Assembly: GCA_964551445.1 (NCBI GenBank)
Contig: CAZKCG010000002.1
Location: forward strand, 1-64,000
Origin: DAOPXV01 sp964551445
GTDB lineage: Bacteria > Muiribacteriota > UBA9980
Direction: 5' to 3'
Length of the DNA stretch: 64,000 nucleotides
Positions 6,808 to 15,638 of the stretch are shown in pieces. Every line of letters begins with the position of its first letter. Within the stretch, counting starts at the first letter, position 1. Made by a program: the position numbers and the translations under genes. Under the pieces are notes generated by a model. That model worked only from the letters and a program-made list of their open reading frames with translations, did no database searches and was not told the DNA's origin.

Positions 6808-8889
6808 ATGAATGAGAGAAAAAGATCCCTTCCGCTCCCGCCGGAGTGCGCTTTAAGATATTCCACCATTAAAGAATTTTCTGCACGGTTAGACGGCATC
6901 GTTCCGGCCGATCTCACCGGCGCTCTGGAGATATTAAAAAGTCTTGGAACTAAAACGCCTGGCCTGGTTGAAGAAGACGCGTTCACGAGCATATATTCAT
7001 TTCTTGTTTTAAAATGCCGTGAAGGTGTAATAGACTTCGACGCGCTCGCCGGCTGGTTCTATCCGGTTGCTGGATTTTTTCAAAAATTTTATATTTTATG
7101 CCACATTGTAAGGTGCTATCAAGGCGAAAATTTTTTTGCCCTTAATTATTATAAAGAGATGTCGGAACTTGCCCGCGAATTGAAGGGACCTGAAAGCGAC
7201 GCGATGTGCCGATGCTATTTTGAGAACGGCAGGGCGCTATCGCGCAATTATAGTTTTATTCCGGATGAATTCGAAAAGGCAAGAAATATAGTCAACTCAA
7301 AGGAAATTTTTGATGAAGCGCTTTACATAGATATACTATACGAAGAAGCGCGCGTCGCGATAAATCGCGGAAACCGGAAATTCGCGAAAAAAATTGTCGA
7401 GGCTGCTTACGGGTTGAGTATCGGAGCGTTCGGCGCGAACAGCCTCATGACGGCAAGGATCGAAGGCCAGAAAGCAATTTTGAAATATCACACGCACGCC
7501 TGCAGGGATTATTATGAAAACTTGATTTATTTAATCGAAGCGGCCGCGAAGATAATGAAATACGACAATGTTGACCAGGACCCGTTCCCGCTTATCGAAC
7601 AATATTTATATATGTTTCATCACTGCATTTTTTACGGCAATAAGGAAGATGCTCTGTATTTATATAACTTAGCGGAAAAGATCATAATTGACAGGCTTGG
7701 CCCTTATAGCGAGACAATTATAAATTTTTATGACGCGGTCCGCGTTGATTTTGAAGACACGAAAAATTATTCCGAATCGTTTGAATTGCAAGAAAAAATT
7801 ATAAACTGCAGACTTCAATTATATGCGGAGATAAACAATTATGTGATTTGCGGCTTTCATGACGCAATGATAATATCTATCGGATATGATGAGCCCGCCC
7901 GGGGTGTAAAATATCATGAAAAAATGGCGGCGCTTATGAATGTTTCGCCGGTCGATGCCGTGCCGGAAGACTATAATAAGATCACTGTCGGCAAAGCATA
8001 TCAAGAGGCCGGCGAATTTAACACGGCTGAAGAATTATATTTGCGCGCGCTCAAGAGTGCCGACCAGAGATATGTTATAGAAGCATATGAAAATCTTTCT
8101 AAAATAGAGACAGCCGTTGGAAATTACGCAAAAGCCCTCGAATATTATCAAAAACACATGCAATTTTATGATGCCAATGAAACATATAAAAAATACAAAA
8201 CATACGATAAATTTCTGGATCTTTCAATTATGTACGAACAAGCCGGAGATGTTGATAAAGCGGTAGAAAATATTGATGAAGCTTTTGCCGATCTTTCAGG
8301 CAGAGTGCCTGATTCATGGGATGATAGTTATATGAAATCGGATTGTTCTGAAGAAAAAGGAATCGCGGATTACTTGAAGAGGCGAATAGATTTTCTGGAG
8401 CGGATAATCGAGAGCGGGATATTTTCGGAAAATTCAAAAGCCGCGCCTCTGTTTCGCGCTTATTTCATACTCGGCGTTCTGTATTTTAAAAGTGGCTGTT
8501 ATTCAAATTCTATGATCAATTTAATGAAAGCCTCTAAAATGGGCGGCGCTGGATGCGCTAAAAACCGTAACGAAAAAGATATAGTGCAATTTTTTATGAT
8601 GAAATGTATGTTGTGTAAATGTCATGTTCCTGAAGTTTTTGATGAATCTGTCAAAATATTCGGTGAGCGCCTGGAAATAAGCGGATGCGATAAAATAACT
8701 TTGAATTTCGCCGTTCTGGCGGGTGTCGCGGCGTATAAAAATCGTGACATCGATCGTGCCGCAGAACTTTTCGAGATAGCCGGCGAGATATTCAACACTC
8801 TCGGAATTTCTGAAGATAATAAGTACGAGTACAAATGGATCGAATCGAAGATCGCTATGTTAAAGAAGCCAAAGGAGGTAGCGGCATGA
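6808..8889 (+). CDS. large TPR-repeat protein, first gene of a four-gene operon
   Basis: A 693-residue cytoplasmic helical-repeat protein. The ATG at 6808 is preferred because AAAGGAG lies 8 bases before it and itself overlaps the alternative ATG at 6790. Tetratricopeptide motifs are clearest at about 400-460 (AYQEAGEFNTAEELYLRAL, YAKALEYYQKH) and near 480 and 660; the N-terminal 300 residues are helical but more degenerate. No enzyme domain, signal peptide or membrane span is visible, so a scaffold, sensor or regulator role is likely. Its stop overlaps the next start (ATGA), and the next gene is also a TPR protein. It is longer than most stand-alone TPR proteins. Confidence 0.75.
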   Translation: MNERKRSLPLPPECALRYSTIKEFSARLDGIVPADLTGALEILKSLGTKTPGLVEEDAFTSIYSFLVLKCREGVIDFDALAGWFYPVAGFFQKFYILCHIVRCYQGENFFALNYYKEMSELARELKGPESDAMCRCYFENGRALSRNYSFIPDEFEKARNIVNSKEIFDEALYIDILYEEARVAINRGNRKFAKKIVEAAYGLSIGAFGANSLMTARIEGQKAILKYHTHACRDYYENLIYLIEAAAKIMKYDNVDQDPFPLIEQYLYMFHHCIFYGNKEDALYLYNLAEKIIIDRLGPYSETIINFYDAVRVDFEDTKNYSESFELQEKIINCRLQLYAEINNYVICGFHDAMIISIGYDEPARGVKYHEKMAALMNVSPVDAVPEDYNKITVGKAYQEAGEFNTAEELYLRALKSADQRYVIEAYENLSKIETAVGNYAKALEYYQKHMQFYDANETYKKYKTYDKFLDLSIMYEQAGDVDKAVENIDEAFADLSGRVPDSWDDSYMKSDCSEEKGIADYLKRRIDFLERIIESGIFSENSKAAPLFRAYFILGVLYFKSGCYSNSMINLMKASKMGGAGCAKNRNEKDIVQFFMMKCMLCKCHVPEVFDESVKIFGERLEISGCDKITLNFAVLAGVAAYKNRDIDRAAELFEIAGEIFNTLGISEDNKYEYKWIESKIAMLKKPKEVAA

Positions 8890-10253
8890 CGGATGTAGAC
8901 ATCAGAAAACGAATGGATGATTTTCTTGGCGGTGCTATCGTTGATGATAAAGCAGTCAATACAGCCGGCGGGGCATCGATAGACGGCAGCGGTTTTTCTA
9001 AGAACGAGATCGTGGACCGGATAGACATTTATACTGAAGCGAAACTAGCCGGATCGCGAGCGATAGTTGAAAGGGGTCTTGAATTATTTGACGGCCATGA
9101 TTTCAAAAATGCCGTGAATGTTTTTGAAGAAGCGCTTAATTCATATTTGTCTCAAAACATTAATCGGCGCCATGAAATATCATATACGCTTTACATGATG
9201 AGCATTTCCAATATCGCGCTCGAAAGATTTCGGGACGCTGAAGTCGCGGGGAACGAAGCGCTTCGATGGTTCGAAATGGCGCAAAAGGCGAAGGGTACTC
9301 AACACAAACCCCTATCCAAATGGATGATTTTAAAAGCGCTTGCACTTGCTTATGATATGGTCGATGAACCGGCCGAAGCCGTTGAAACAATGAAAATAGC
9401 CCTTATGGAAATGATAAGCGAAACAGGCGTCACGAATTCGATAACGGCCGGCGGATATTGCGAATATGCGGAGTATCTGGTCGAAACCGCTGCATACAAA
9501 GAGGCTGAGCGATGTCTTAATGAAGGCTTATCGATCTATCGAAGCTTATACGAAAAAGGCGAAAAATGTATAAATGATATGGCGATAGCGTATATCGATC
9601 ATGGAAAAGTTCTGGAAAAACTCGAAAAATACGGAAAGGCGCTTGAAATTTACGCGTGGCTGAAGCAATTCATCATTGATAATGGCGGCGATAATTGTAT
9701 GCTGGCGAAGGTTGAGTATCTGGCCGGAAAAACATATCACGCCCTAGAAGATAATGAAACGGCATTGGAGAAATATAACGCCGCAGTCGGCTTGTTATCG
9801 GGCAATGGACAGCTCGCTTCTTCTATGGACGCGGCCGATCTGCTCAGAAACATTGGAAAAGCGCTCATAGATCTGAATGAGATCGAAAGTGGCTCGTTTT
9901 ATATCGAGCGCGCCGCGGGAATATATGAGGCTAACGTTTCGCTTGATATGGTATATTCGATCAAAGCAATATTACACATAGGCGGCTCATTTTATAATGA
10001 AACCGGCGAGACCGAGAAAGCGCTGATGATGTATGAAAAGTGTTTTAAGTTGATAAGCATATGCGGTATAAGTGATATAGATCTTGACGCCAGGCTTCAT
10101 TTCGAGTCCGGCCGGGCGCTGTTTCACCTCGGGGCGCGCGAATCCGGCATTAAAAGAATGGAGAAAGCGGTCAAACTGTATGAATCGTGTAGCTATGAAA
10201 AAAAGGCGGCGTCCGTGAAGAAGGAATTGATGCTGCTGAGACATTTGAGATAA
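8886..10253 (+). CDS. TPR-repeat protein, second gene of the operon
   Basis: 455 residues. Start at 8886, with AAAGGAGG 7 bases upstream inside the previous gene and a 4-bp ATGA overlap; the ORF can be read from 8835 but without a ribosome site. After a disordered N-terminus of about 45 residues come at least six TPR-like helical pairs (for example YGKALEIYAWLKQF, NETALEKYNAAVGLL, TEKALMMYEKCFKL). Architecture matches the Pins/kinesin-light-chain style of TPR array. No catalytic domain is seen. Tight coupling with the upstream TPR gene suggests that the two proteins work as a pair. Confidence 0.78.
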   Translation: MTDVDIRKRMDDFLGGAIVDDKAVNTAGGASIDGSGFSKNEIVDRIDIYTEAKLAGSRAIVERGLELFDGHDFKNAVNVFEEALNSYLSQNINRRHEISYTLYMMSISNIALERFRDAEVAGNEALRWFEMAQKAKGTQHKPLSKWMILKALALAYDMVDEPAEAVETMKIALMEMISETGVTNSITAGGYCEYAEYLVETAAYKEAERCLNEGLSIYRSLYEKGEKCINDMAIAYIDHGKVLEKLEKYGKALEIYAWLKQFIIDNGGDNCMLAKVEYLAGKTYHALEDNETALEKYNAAVGLLSGNGQLASSMDAADLLRNIGKALIDLNEIESGSFYIERAAGIYEANVSLDMVYSIKAILHIGGSFYNETGETEKALMMYEKCFKLISICGISDIDLDARLHFESGRALFHLGARESGIKRMEKAVKLYESCSYEKKAASVKKELMLLRHLR

Positions 10254-10323
10254 AGTTTTAGTGAACGGAAGTCGCGGAGGCTCTGGTATTAAAGAAGATC
10301 AAATACATGAAGGAGGAAGTTTT

Positions 10324-10539
10324 ATGGATTTTTTCAAATTTGTTAATCTTTTTTCTACGACGAGTGAGGCTAAAAGAGGGCAGTTCATTGAAGATGCGCC
10401 CAACATCAACACCGGCATGGTCAAAACAGGGTCTTTCATCGATGAAACGGGACATTGGGAGAGGGTTACGGTTATTGAAAAATATCCGGGATTTCAGCAG
10501 TCGCCTTATATTCCGACTGATTACAACAAGTTGTTTTAA
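10324..10539 (+). CDS. 71-residue protein with an internal short repeat
   Basis: Not recognised. Starts at 10324 behind AGGAGGAAG; the GTG at 10261 has no good site. Sequence features: a hydrophobic MDFFKFVNLF start, then two related blocks, RGQFIEDAPNINTG and KTGSFIDETGHWE, and an aromatic/Pro-rich tail ending YIPTDYNKLF. No signal peptide. It lies 70 bp after the second TPR gene and 24 bp before the third, so it is expressed with them. A small partner, peptide precursor or substrate of the TPR proteins is possible but inferred only from context. Confidence 0.6.
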   Translation: MDFFKFVNLFSTTSEAKRGQFIEDAPNINTGMVKTGSFIDETGHWERVTVIEKYPGFQQSPYIPTDYNKLF

Positions 10540-10563
10540 ATCTTTGAGGCGGTGAGGCGTGAG

Positions 10564-11217
10564 ATGGATTCTGATATTACGAAGTTGAACAAAGCAATCG
10601 GCTCTGAAAAACTATTGAAAATATATGAACTGTTTGGAAGCGATATATTGTCTTCGCCGTCGTCTGAAAGCGGGAAATGTCCCTGCTGTGGGTCGATTAA
10701 CTCTGAGCCGGAACGCGATAAATTATCGTTATCACCACCGGAACTTTTGACTTTGGAAGAAATAGGCGAGATCCTCAGTGAAAATCTTGCCGGGATCAAT
10801 TTTAAATTGCTCGACGCCAAAGACTATAGCGGCGCGTACTCAAACCTGGTCGCTTATCGAAAGGCGATAATCGAAGTTTTCGGCGAAGAATCAGAATCGG
10901 CCATCAGGTGTTATCAGGGATTTGCCAACTGGCACAGGCGGGTGAAAGAGTTCGATCTGGCGCTCGAATACAGGCTTAAAATGCTGGAGTTGTTAAAACG
11001 GCACTGGGGAGAAACTGGTATTATGATGGCGCTGTCGTTGTTCTGGTTTTTTGATACATGCCGCGAGGCTGAGTTTTTCGACCAGTGTGAAACCTATGGG
11101 TTGAAGTTTCTCGAAGTGTTAGATCTGCAGGATGAGGGGGGCAGACACGGCTTAAGGTATTATAAGGCAAAGATCGAGAAACAGCTCGGAAAAATGAGGG
11201 ATAAAAAATCGAAATAA
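10564..11217 (+). CDS. TPR-like protein with CPCC motif, last gene of the operon
   Basis: 217 residues, start at 10564 (GGTGAG upstream; a GTG at 10552 is the alternative). The N-terminal part contains CPCCGS at about 39-44, a single C-x2-C knuckle. The C-terminal 140 residues are helical with TPR-like pairs (KDYSGAYSNLVAYRKAI, KEFDLALEYRLKMLELL), matching the style of the two larger TPR proteins upstream. It ends in a Lys-rich tail. Function unknown; the shared repeat type suggests a third subunit or regulator of the same system. Confidence 0.65.
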   Translation: MDSDITKLNKAIGSEKLLKIYELFGSDILSSPSSESGKCPCCGSINSEPERDKLSLSPPELLTLEEIGEILSENLAGINFKLLDAKDYSGAYSNLVAYRKAIIEVFGEESESAIRCYQGFANWHRRVKEFDLALEYRLKMLELLKRHWGETGIMMALSLFWFFDTCREAEFFDQCETYGLKFLEVLDLQDEGGRHGLRYYKAKIEKQLGKMRDKKSK

Positions 11218-11286
11218 AAAAATTTTAGGAGAATCAATGCCAGGGCTAATAATGATCAATCTTGGGGGACAGGGGAATATTTTAGG

Positions 11287-11315
11287 TTGAAAAAACGCGA
11301 GCGATAGTGTAGAAT
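11287..11315 (+). promoter_or_regulatory. sigma70-type promoter of the AlbA-domain regulator
   Basis: TTGAAA (11287-11292), 17-bp spacer, TAGAAT (11310-11315). The predicted transcript start is near 11322, 10 bp before a perfect palindrome. Confidence 0.6.
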
Positions 11316-11331
11316 TTCGGAAGTTTGCGAT

Positions 11332-11354
11332 TTCTCTCACCGCTGGTGAGAGAA
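11332..11354. promoter_or_regulatory. perfect 10-bp inverted repeat, likely operator
   Basis: TTCTCTCACC-GCT-GGTGAGAGAA, perfectly symmetric, 17 bp after the -10 box and 31 bp before the start codon of a predicted DNA-binding regulator. There is no T run, so an operator is likelier than a terminator. Autoregulation by the downstream protein is inferred. Confidence 0.6.
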
Positions 11355-11385
11355 TTATGAAAATAACAAATAAAACGAGGCTGAT

Positions 11386-12744
11386 ATGGGGACGACGAAA
11401 AAAGAGCTAAGCCTGATATGCCAGGAAGGCGAAGGATACCGTATCGAATTCAAGGAAAGCGCTGTTCATCTCGACCGTGAGATGGCGGCTTTCGCTAACG
11501 GCTCCGGCGGCAGGATCTTCATCGGAGTTACCGATAGCGGCATCGTTAAAGGAATTGAAATAACCAATAAAGTCAAATCGCAAATTCAGGACATAGCCAA
11601 TAACTGTGAACCCCCGATAAAGATACTTTTCAATGAAATCGACGAAGTTCTTATTGTAGAAGTGCGTGAAGGCACTGATAAACCTTATAAATGTTCCTCC
11701 GGATTTTATAACAGGATCGGCCCGAACTCACAAAAATTGGGACGCCACGAGATCATCGAATTTATGAAATCGGAAAGTAAGATCAAATTCGATGAGATGA
11801 TAAATTCTCATTTCAATTATAAAAAAGATTTCGACGAGGCTAAATTCAAAAAATTCCTTGCATTGGCCGGAATTTCAAAAGTCATATCCAATGAATATAT
11901 TTTAAAGAATCTTGGCGTTGCCGAAATTCACGAAGGGAAACCTTTTTTAACCAACACCGGCATTTTATTCTTTGCCAAAAACCTTGCCGACATTTATTTT
12001 CACACTGTAGTTACCTGTGTTTTGTATAAAGGTATCATTAAACTCGACGTCATTGACAAAAAGGATTTTAACGAAGATATCGTAAGCAACATCGATGAAA
12101 CGATGATGTTTCTGAAACGCCATCTTAACCTGCGCTACGAGTTCGACGGCGGGCTCCAACGGATCGAAGTACCGGAACTGCCTTATGAAGCGCTTCGCGA
12201 AGCCGTTATAAACGCAGTCATTCACAGGGATTATTTCGAAAAAGGCGCGAACGTAATGGTCGAGATCTTCGATGACCGTGTCGATATAACCAGTCCCGGC
12301 GGGCTTGTAAAAGGTCTGAAACCTGAAGAATTCGGAACGAAAAGCATGTTGCGAAATCCTAATATTGCCAATCTTCTTCAGCGGATAAAATACATCGAAA
12401 AAATGGGCACCGGCATCAACCGTATGCAAAATTTCATGAAGAGCGCTGGAATGAAGCCGATCAAATTCGAGTTCAGTGGTTTTGTGACGGCTGTTTTCAA
12501 TCGTGCTGCGGCAGTATCTGATGTTGGTGAGGGAGTAAATGAGGGAGTAAATGAGGGAGTAAATGAGGGAGTAAATTCGATATTGGATTACATCAAGAAT
12601 AATCCAGGGGCGAGAGTTCCAATGATATCGAAAGATTTGAACATTCCTTCAAAAACGATCGAACGCAAAGTTAAAGGACTTAAAAGTTCCGGCAAAATAG
12701 AATTTCGTGGAAGCGCCAAAACCGGAGGATATTATGCGATTTAA
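11386..12744 (+). CDS. AlbA_2/Schlafen-type ATP-binding transcriptional regulator (COG2865-like)
   Basis: 452 residues. Domains in order: AlbA_2 nucleic-acid-binding domain at about 12-125 (EFKESAV, AFANGSGGRIFIGVTD), a linker, a GHKL-type ATPase at about 255-355 (EALREAVINAVIHRDY as the N box, DDRVDITSPGGL), a linker with four tandem EGVN units, and a winged helix in the last 60 residues (VPMISKDLNIPSKTIERKVK). The family is common in accessory islands and is usually annotated as a transcriptional regulator or RecG-like helicase; no helicase motifs are present. Start at 11386 behind GAGG. Its own promoter and a palindrome precede it. Confidence 0.85.
   Translation: MGTTKKELSLICQEGEGYRIEFKESAVHLDREMAAFANGSGGRIFIGVTDSGIVKGIEITNKVKSQIQDIANNCEPPIKILFNEIDEVLIVEVREGTDKPYKCSSGFYNRIGPNSQKLGRHEIIEFMKSESKIKFDEMINSHFNYKKDFDEAKFKKFLALAGISKVISNEYILKNLGVAEIHEGKPFLTNTGILFFAKNLADIYFHTVVTCVLYKGIIKLDVIDKKDFNEDIVSNIDETMMFLKRHLNLRYEFDGGLQRIEVPELPYEALREAVINAVIHRDYFEKGANVMVEIFDDRVDITSPGGLVKGLKPEEFGTKSMLRNPNIANLLQRIKYIEKMGTGINRMQNFMKSAGMKPIKFEFSGFVTAVFNRAAAVSDVGEGVNEGVNEGVNEGVNSILDYIKNNPGARVPMISKDLNIPSKTIERKVKGLKSSGKIEFRGSAKTGGYYAI
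12529..12576 (+). repeat. four perfect 12-bp tandem repeats within the regulator gene
   Basis: GAGGGAGTAAAT four times without mismatch, in frame, coding for EGVN x4 in the linker before the winged helix. Being a multiple of 3, copy changes alter linker length without breaking the frame. Confidence 0.9.
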
Positions 12745-12851
12745 TAAATTATGGTTAGTAAATTTTGTATTTCCGTTTGTGACATTTTTGCCGCAGTTTT
12801 GAATATCTAACATAAATTCATCAAAGCCATTTAATAATTCAGGAGGTATTT

Positions 12852-13874
12852 ATGGTAACAATTAATATTTCAAATTTAAGCACAACAAAGGTCGAAGCTT
12901 CGGAAAATAGAGTTCGGACAATGGCGTTTACATCAACAATACAGAATTTTTATTCTTTGATAATTTATGATGAAAATGGCGTTGAATTAATTAAAACTTC
13001 AGGAAGAACGAGTCCTGCTGCGGAATTGAAAAAATTATTAACTTCCGGATGTTCAGATGATGAAGTAAAAGCATTTCGGGAAAGAGTAGTTGCAATTTAT
13101 AAAGATACGGGTCTTTCAAGCAAAGTTTTTTATTATGTTCCAGGTCGTGTAGTAGTTGAAAGAAACGCTAATAGGAACCCAAAATCTTTGATTCGTCCTA
13201 TTTCGCTAACTATAAAATGCGATGAATGCGGGAAAAGCAATCCTGAAAATTCGAAATTTTGCAATAACTGTGGCAGCGACATTGAAACATTTATTGAAAT
13301 AATTGATGGAAACAGCAATTTGCCAGAAAAAGCTAAAATCTTTAAGTGCATAAAAATATTCCCTGTAAAAGTTAATTTTCATAATATCCCCCCTGAATTA
13401 AGACAAAAACATCAGACTATTCCAGATAGAATTTGTGAATTCCGATTATTACATGAAATCGAGAAATTTATTTCACTTGGAATTCGAACAATAAAAATGC
13501 GTAAGGATACTTCAGCCACGGTTCAAATGCTTAATGAGAAAAAGCTCAAGTTTTTCTTTACTTCCGAATTAATAGAATTTTTGGAAGGTTCTTTTACAAG
13601 TGATGGAGTTAATGCAAATTATTCTCCTAATGCACTTTTTGGAAAAAGATTGAAACAATTAAGCGTTGAATGTGAGGGAATTCTTCCGATCGCACAAGAA
13701 TATTATAAAAATGGAGCCACTGGTGAAGAAAGTTTTCCAATAAAAGATGATAATTGTCATGATACTGCCAGTGCAATTTGGGTTATTAAATATAGTGATT
13801 TTAATAAAGCGATAGATGAATTAAAAAATCGTCTTAAGGCTCTTTGTGGCATATGTGAATGCTTTAAGCAATGA
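12852..13874 (+). CDS. uncharacterised zinc-ribbon protein, AT-rich gene
   Basis: 340 residues, start behind AGGAGGTATTT. A clear zinc ribbon sits at about 124-142 (CDECGKSNPENSKFCNNCG). The N-terminal 110 residues look like an alpha/beta domain and the C-terminal 180 are helical with many Lys/Asn. No catalytic motif recognised. The gene is distinctly AT-richer than its neighbours, with many AAT and AAA codons, suggesting a separate acquisition. The 217 bp after it are AT-rich and hold no gene. Confidence 0.65.
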   Translation: MVTINISNLSTTKVEASENRVRTMAFTSTIQNFYSLIIYDENGVELIKTSGRTSPAAELKKLLTSGCSDDEVKAFRERVVAIYKDTGLSSKVFYYVPGRVVVERNANRNPKSLIRPISLTIKCDECGKSNPENSKFCNNCGSDIETFIEIIDGNSNLPEKAKIFKCIKIFPVKVNFHNIPPELRQKHQTIPDRICEFRLLHEIEKFISLGIRTIKMRKDTSATVQMLNEKKLKFFFTSELIEFLEGSFTSDGVNANYSPNALFGKRLKQLSVECEGILPIAQEYYKNGATGEESFPIKDDNCHDTASAIWVIKYSDFNKAIDELKNRLKALCGICECFKQ

Positions 13875-14088
13875 GGTGTTTTCAAATTTGATAATGTAAA
13901 TATTATAATGATAATGAGATTTTTTTGTGGGTAGAGGCAGCAAAAGTCAATAAACATTGTCTGGGAAATGTAGTGAAAACGACTTATAAAATATTGAAAT
14001 GGTGATGGAAACGAGCTGGAGCAACATAAGAACTGCAATTATTTATTATATTGCTTTGTGGTAAGCACTTTGAAGATCTGTTTTCTAG

Positions 14089-14643
14089 ATAGAACAGGAG
14101 CCGCGGTCGGTGCTGTTTTTGGATGAGGCCGAATGGATACTCGCCAACCGCGCGAATCAGAATTCATCGGTAATGCAAAGGATCGTTCCCGTTCTTCTTG
14201 GCCAGCCCAGTAAACTGATGAGACGAAAAGATAAAGAAGTAATTATCGTTGCGGCGACAAACGTTCCGGAGATGATCGTTCCCGCGTTTTTAAGGCCTGG
14301 CAGATTCGATGGAAAATTTCATGTCGGACTTCCCGGGCTTGATTCGAGGATAGAGATAATTGGAATATATTTGAAAGAGAAGGCGAATAAGCTTACCTCG
14401 GATGAAATGAAAGATGTTGCTCAGGCGCTTAAAGGATATTCCGGTGCTGATATCGAACACATTATAAATGAAGCCGCGTATGCGGCGCTTAGAAGACATA
14501 AAGCCGGCGCCGAGGCTGAGATCATTAAAGACGATATTCTGGCGGCAATGCGAAAGATCTCGCCTTCGGTAACGCCCGAAGAAAATGATAGACTGATTAA
14601 GTGGGCCAGGGAGCATGGCATTTCTGTGGATGCTGTGAATTGA
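14089..14643 (+). pseudogene. 5'-truncated AAA+ ATPase fragment
   Basis: The reading frame opens abruptly after a TAG at 14086, and homology to AAA ATPases starts at once with EQEPRSVLFLDEAEW, upstream of the only possible start (GTG at 14110). Present: Walker B (LFLDEA), sensor 1 (IIVAATN), arginine-finger region (RPGRFD) and the GYSGADI sensor-2 helix, as in Cdc48/FtsH-type AAA modules. Missing: Walker A and everything N-terminal. The fragment cannot bind ATP by itself. The AT-rich insert ending just before it probably removed the 5' part. Confidence 0.75.
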
Positions 14644-14694
14644 TTTGACCGGCTTGTAATAGTAAGTACCCATACGATAAGAATGGAGAGTAAT

Positions 14695-15009
14695 ATGAAG
14701 AAAATTATATTTATAATCGTTTTCATTACGATGCTTATGACGGGTCTGGTTTCATCGGCTGCAATAAAGAACCAGTGGAGCAATTATCCAGATATTTTCC
14801 CGGCGGTCAGCGGAAAAGTGGAAATGCCGGATTCGATGATAAAACTTGAAAATTCCTATATCAACCCTAAATTTATAGTGTCCGTAAGTATAATCTCGGA
14901 GGTATCCGCGGAGATCGTCACAGCCAACAATGCGAAATTCAGGATCTTATTTGAGCGGCCTGAACAAACCGCTGAATTTATAAACGCGACTATCAGTTTA
15001 ATGAAGTAA
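14695..15009 (+). CDS. small exported protein
   Basis: 104 residues. Start at 14695 with GGAGAG 4 bases upstream. Residues 1-26 are a typical signal peptide (MKKIIFIIVFI..., cleavage near SSA-A). The mature part of about 78 residues is beta-like (FIVSVSIISEVSAEIVTANN) with no cysteines or known motif. It follows the AAA remnant by about 50 bp and may once have shared its transcript. Confidence 0.6.
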   Translation: MKKIIFIIVFITMLMTGLVSSAAIKNQWSNYPDIFPAVSGKVEMPDSMIKLENSYINPKFIVSVSIISEVSAEIVTANNAKFRILFERPEQTAEFINATISLMK

Positions 15010-15130
15010 GAAATACAAGTTAGCTTCAAAAAAGATTAAAATGAACGATAATAAACCTTTCGGATCAACACAACCTCGCTTGACTTCTCGCGGTCATTCG
15101 TGCTAACATATAATTGAGGTGATTTATGCG

Positions 15131-15391
15131 ATGCCTACCATTTTGACTATTTACGGCTGGCGTTTCTTCTTTTATTCGAATGAAGGGAATGAACCCATTC
15201 ATATACACTGTAACAAAAACGACATGGATTGTAAATACTGGTTAGATGTTGAGATCATAGATATCGTTGAAGATTATTCTTATAACATGGACCCTAAAGA
15301 TAAGCGAGAAGTTCGAAAAATCATATTCCAATACTTTAATTTTATTGAAGAACAATGGAATTTATTTCATGGAGGCCGCAAAAATGAATAA
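15131..15391 (+). CDS. DUF4160 protein (toxin-antitoxin-like pair, first gene)
   Basis: 86 residues matching the DUF4160 signature: MPTILTIYGWRFFFYSNEGN, then PIHIHC and a C-terminal helix. Start at 15131 is preferred because family members begin MPTI and AGGTGA lies 8 bases upstream; a GTG at 15119 is the alternative. DUF4160 genes are usually followed by DUF2442, as here, and the pair is listed among predicted toxin-antitoxin systems. Which partner is toxic is not shown by sequence. It ends 8 bp inside the next gene. Confidence 0.85.
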   Translation: MPTILTIYGWRFFFYSNEGNEPIHIHCNKNDMDCKYWLDVEIIDIVEDYSYNMDPKDKREVRKIIFQYFNFIEEQWNLFHGGRKNE

Positions 15392-15638
15392 GCGTCACGA
15401 AATTACAAATATCAAGATCGAAAATGAAACATTGTCAATTACCATTGATGGCCACGAGCGTGTTTTTGAATTGAAAAATGTTTCGCCGCGTCTTCTTAAT
15501 GCTACCGAAAATCAACGCCTTAACTTTGTGGTATCGCCATCCGGGTACGGTATCCATTGGCCGCTGATCGACGAAGATCTGTCAATTGATGCGCTTCTTG
15601 GTATAATCCACACTTCGAAAATTAACAGGGCCGCCTGA
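15384..15638 (+). CDS. DUF2442 protein (partner of DUF4160)
   Basis: 84 residues starting at 15384 behind GGAGG, overlapping the previous gene by 8 bp. The DUF2442 pattern is present: an N-terminal beta region, VFELKNVSPRLLNATENQRL and GYGIHWPLIDEDLSIDALLG near the C-terminus. The family often acts as the partner of DUF4160 and may bind DNA. Its position at the island end, next to the attachment site, fits an addiction role that stabilises the island, which is inference. Confidence 0.85.
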   Translation: MNKRHEITNIKIENETLSITIDGHERVFELKNVSPRLLNATENQRLNFVVSPSGYGIHWPLIDEDLSIDALLGIIHTSKINRAA

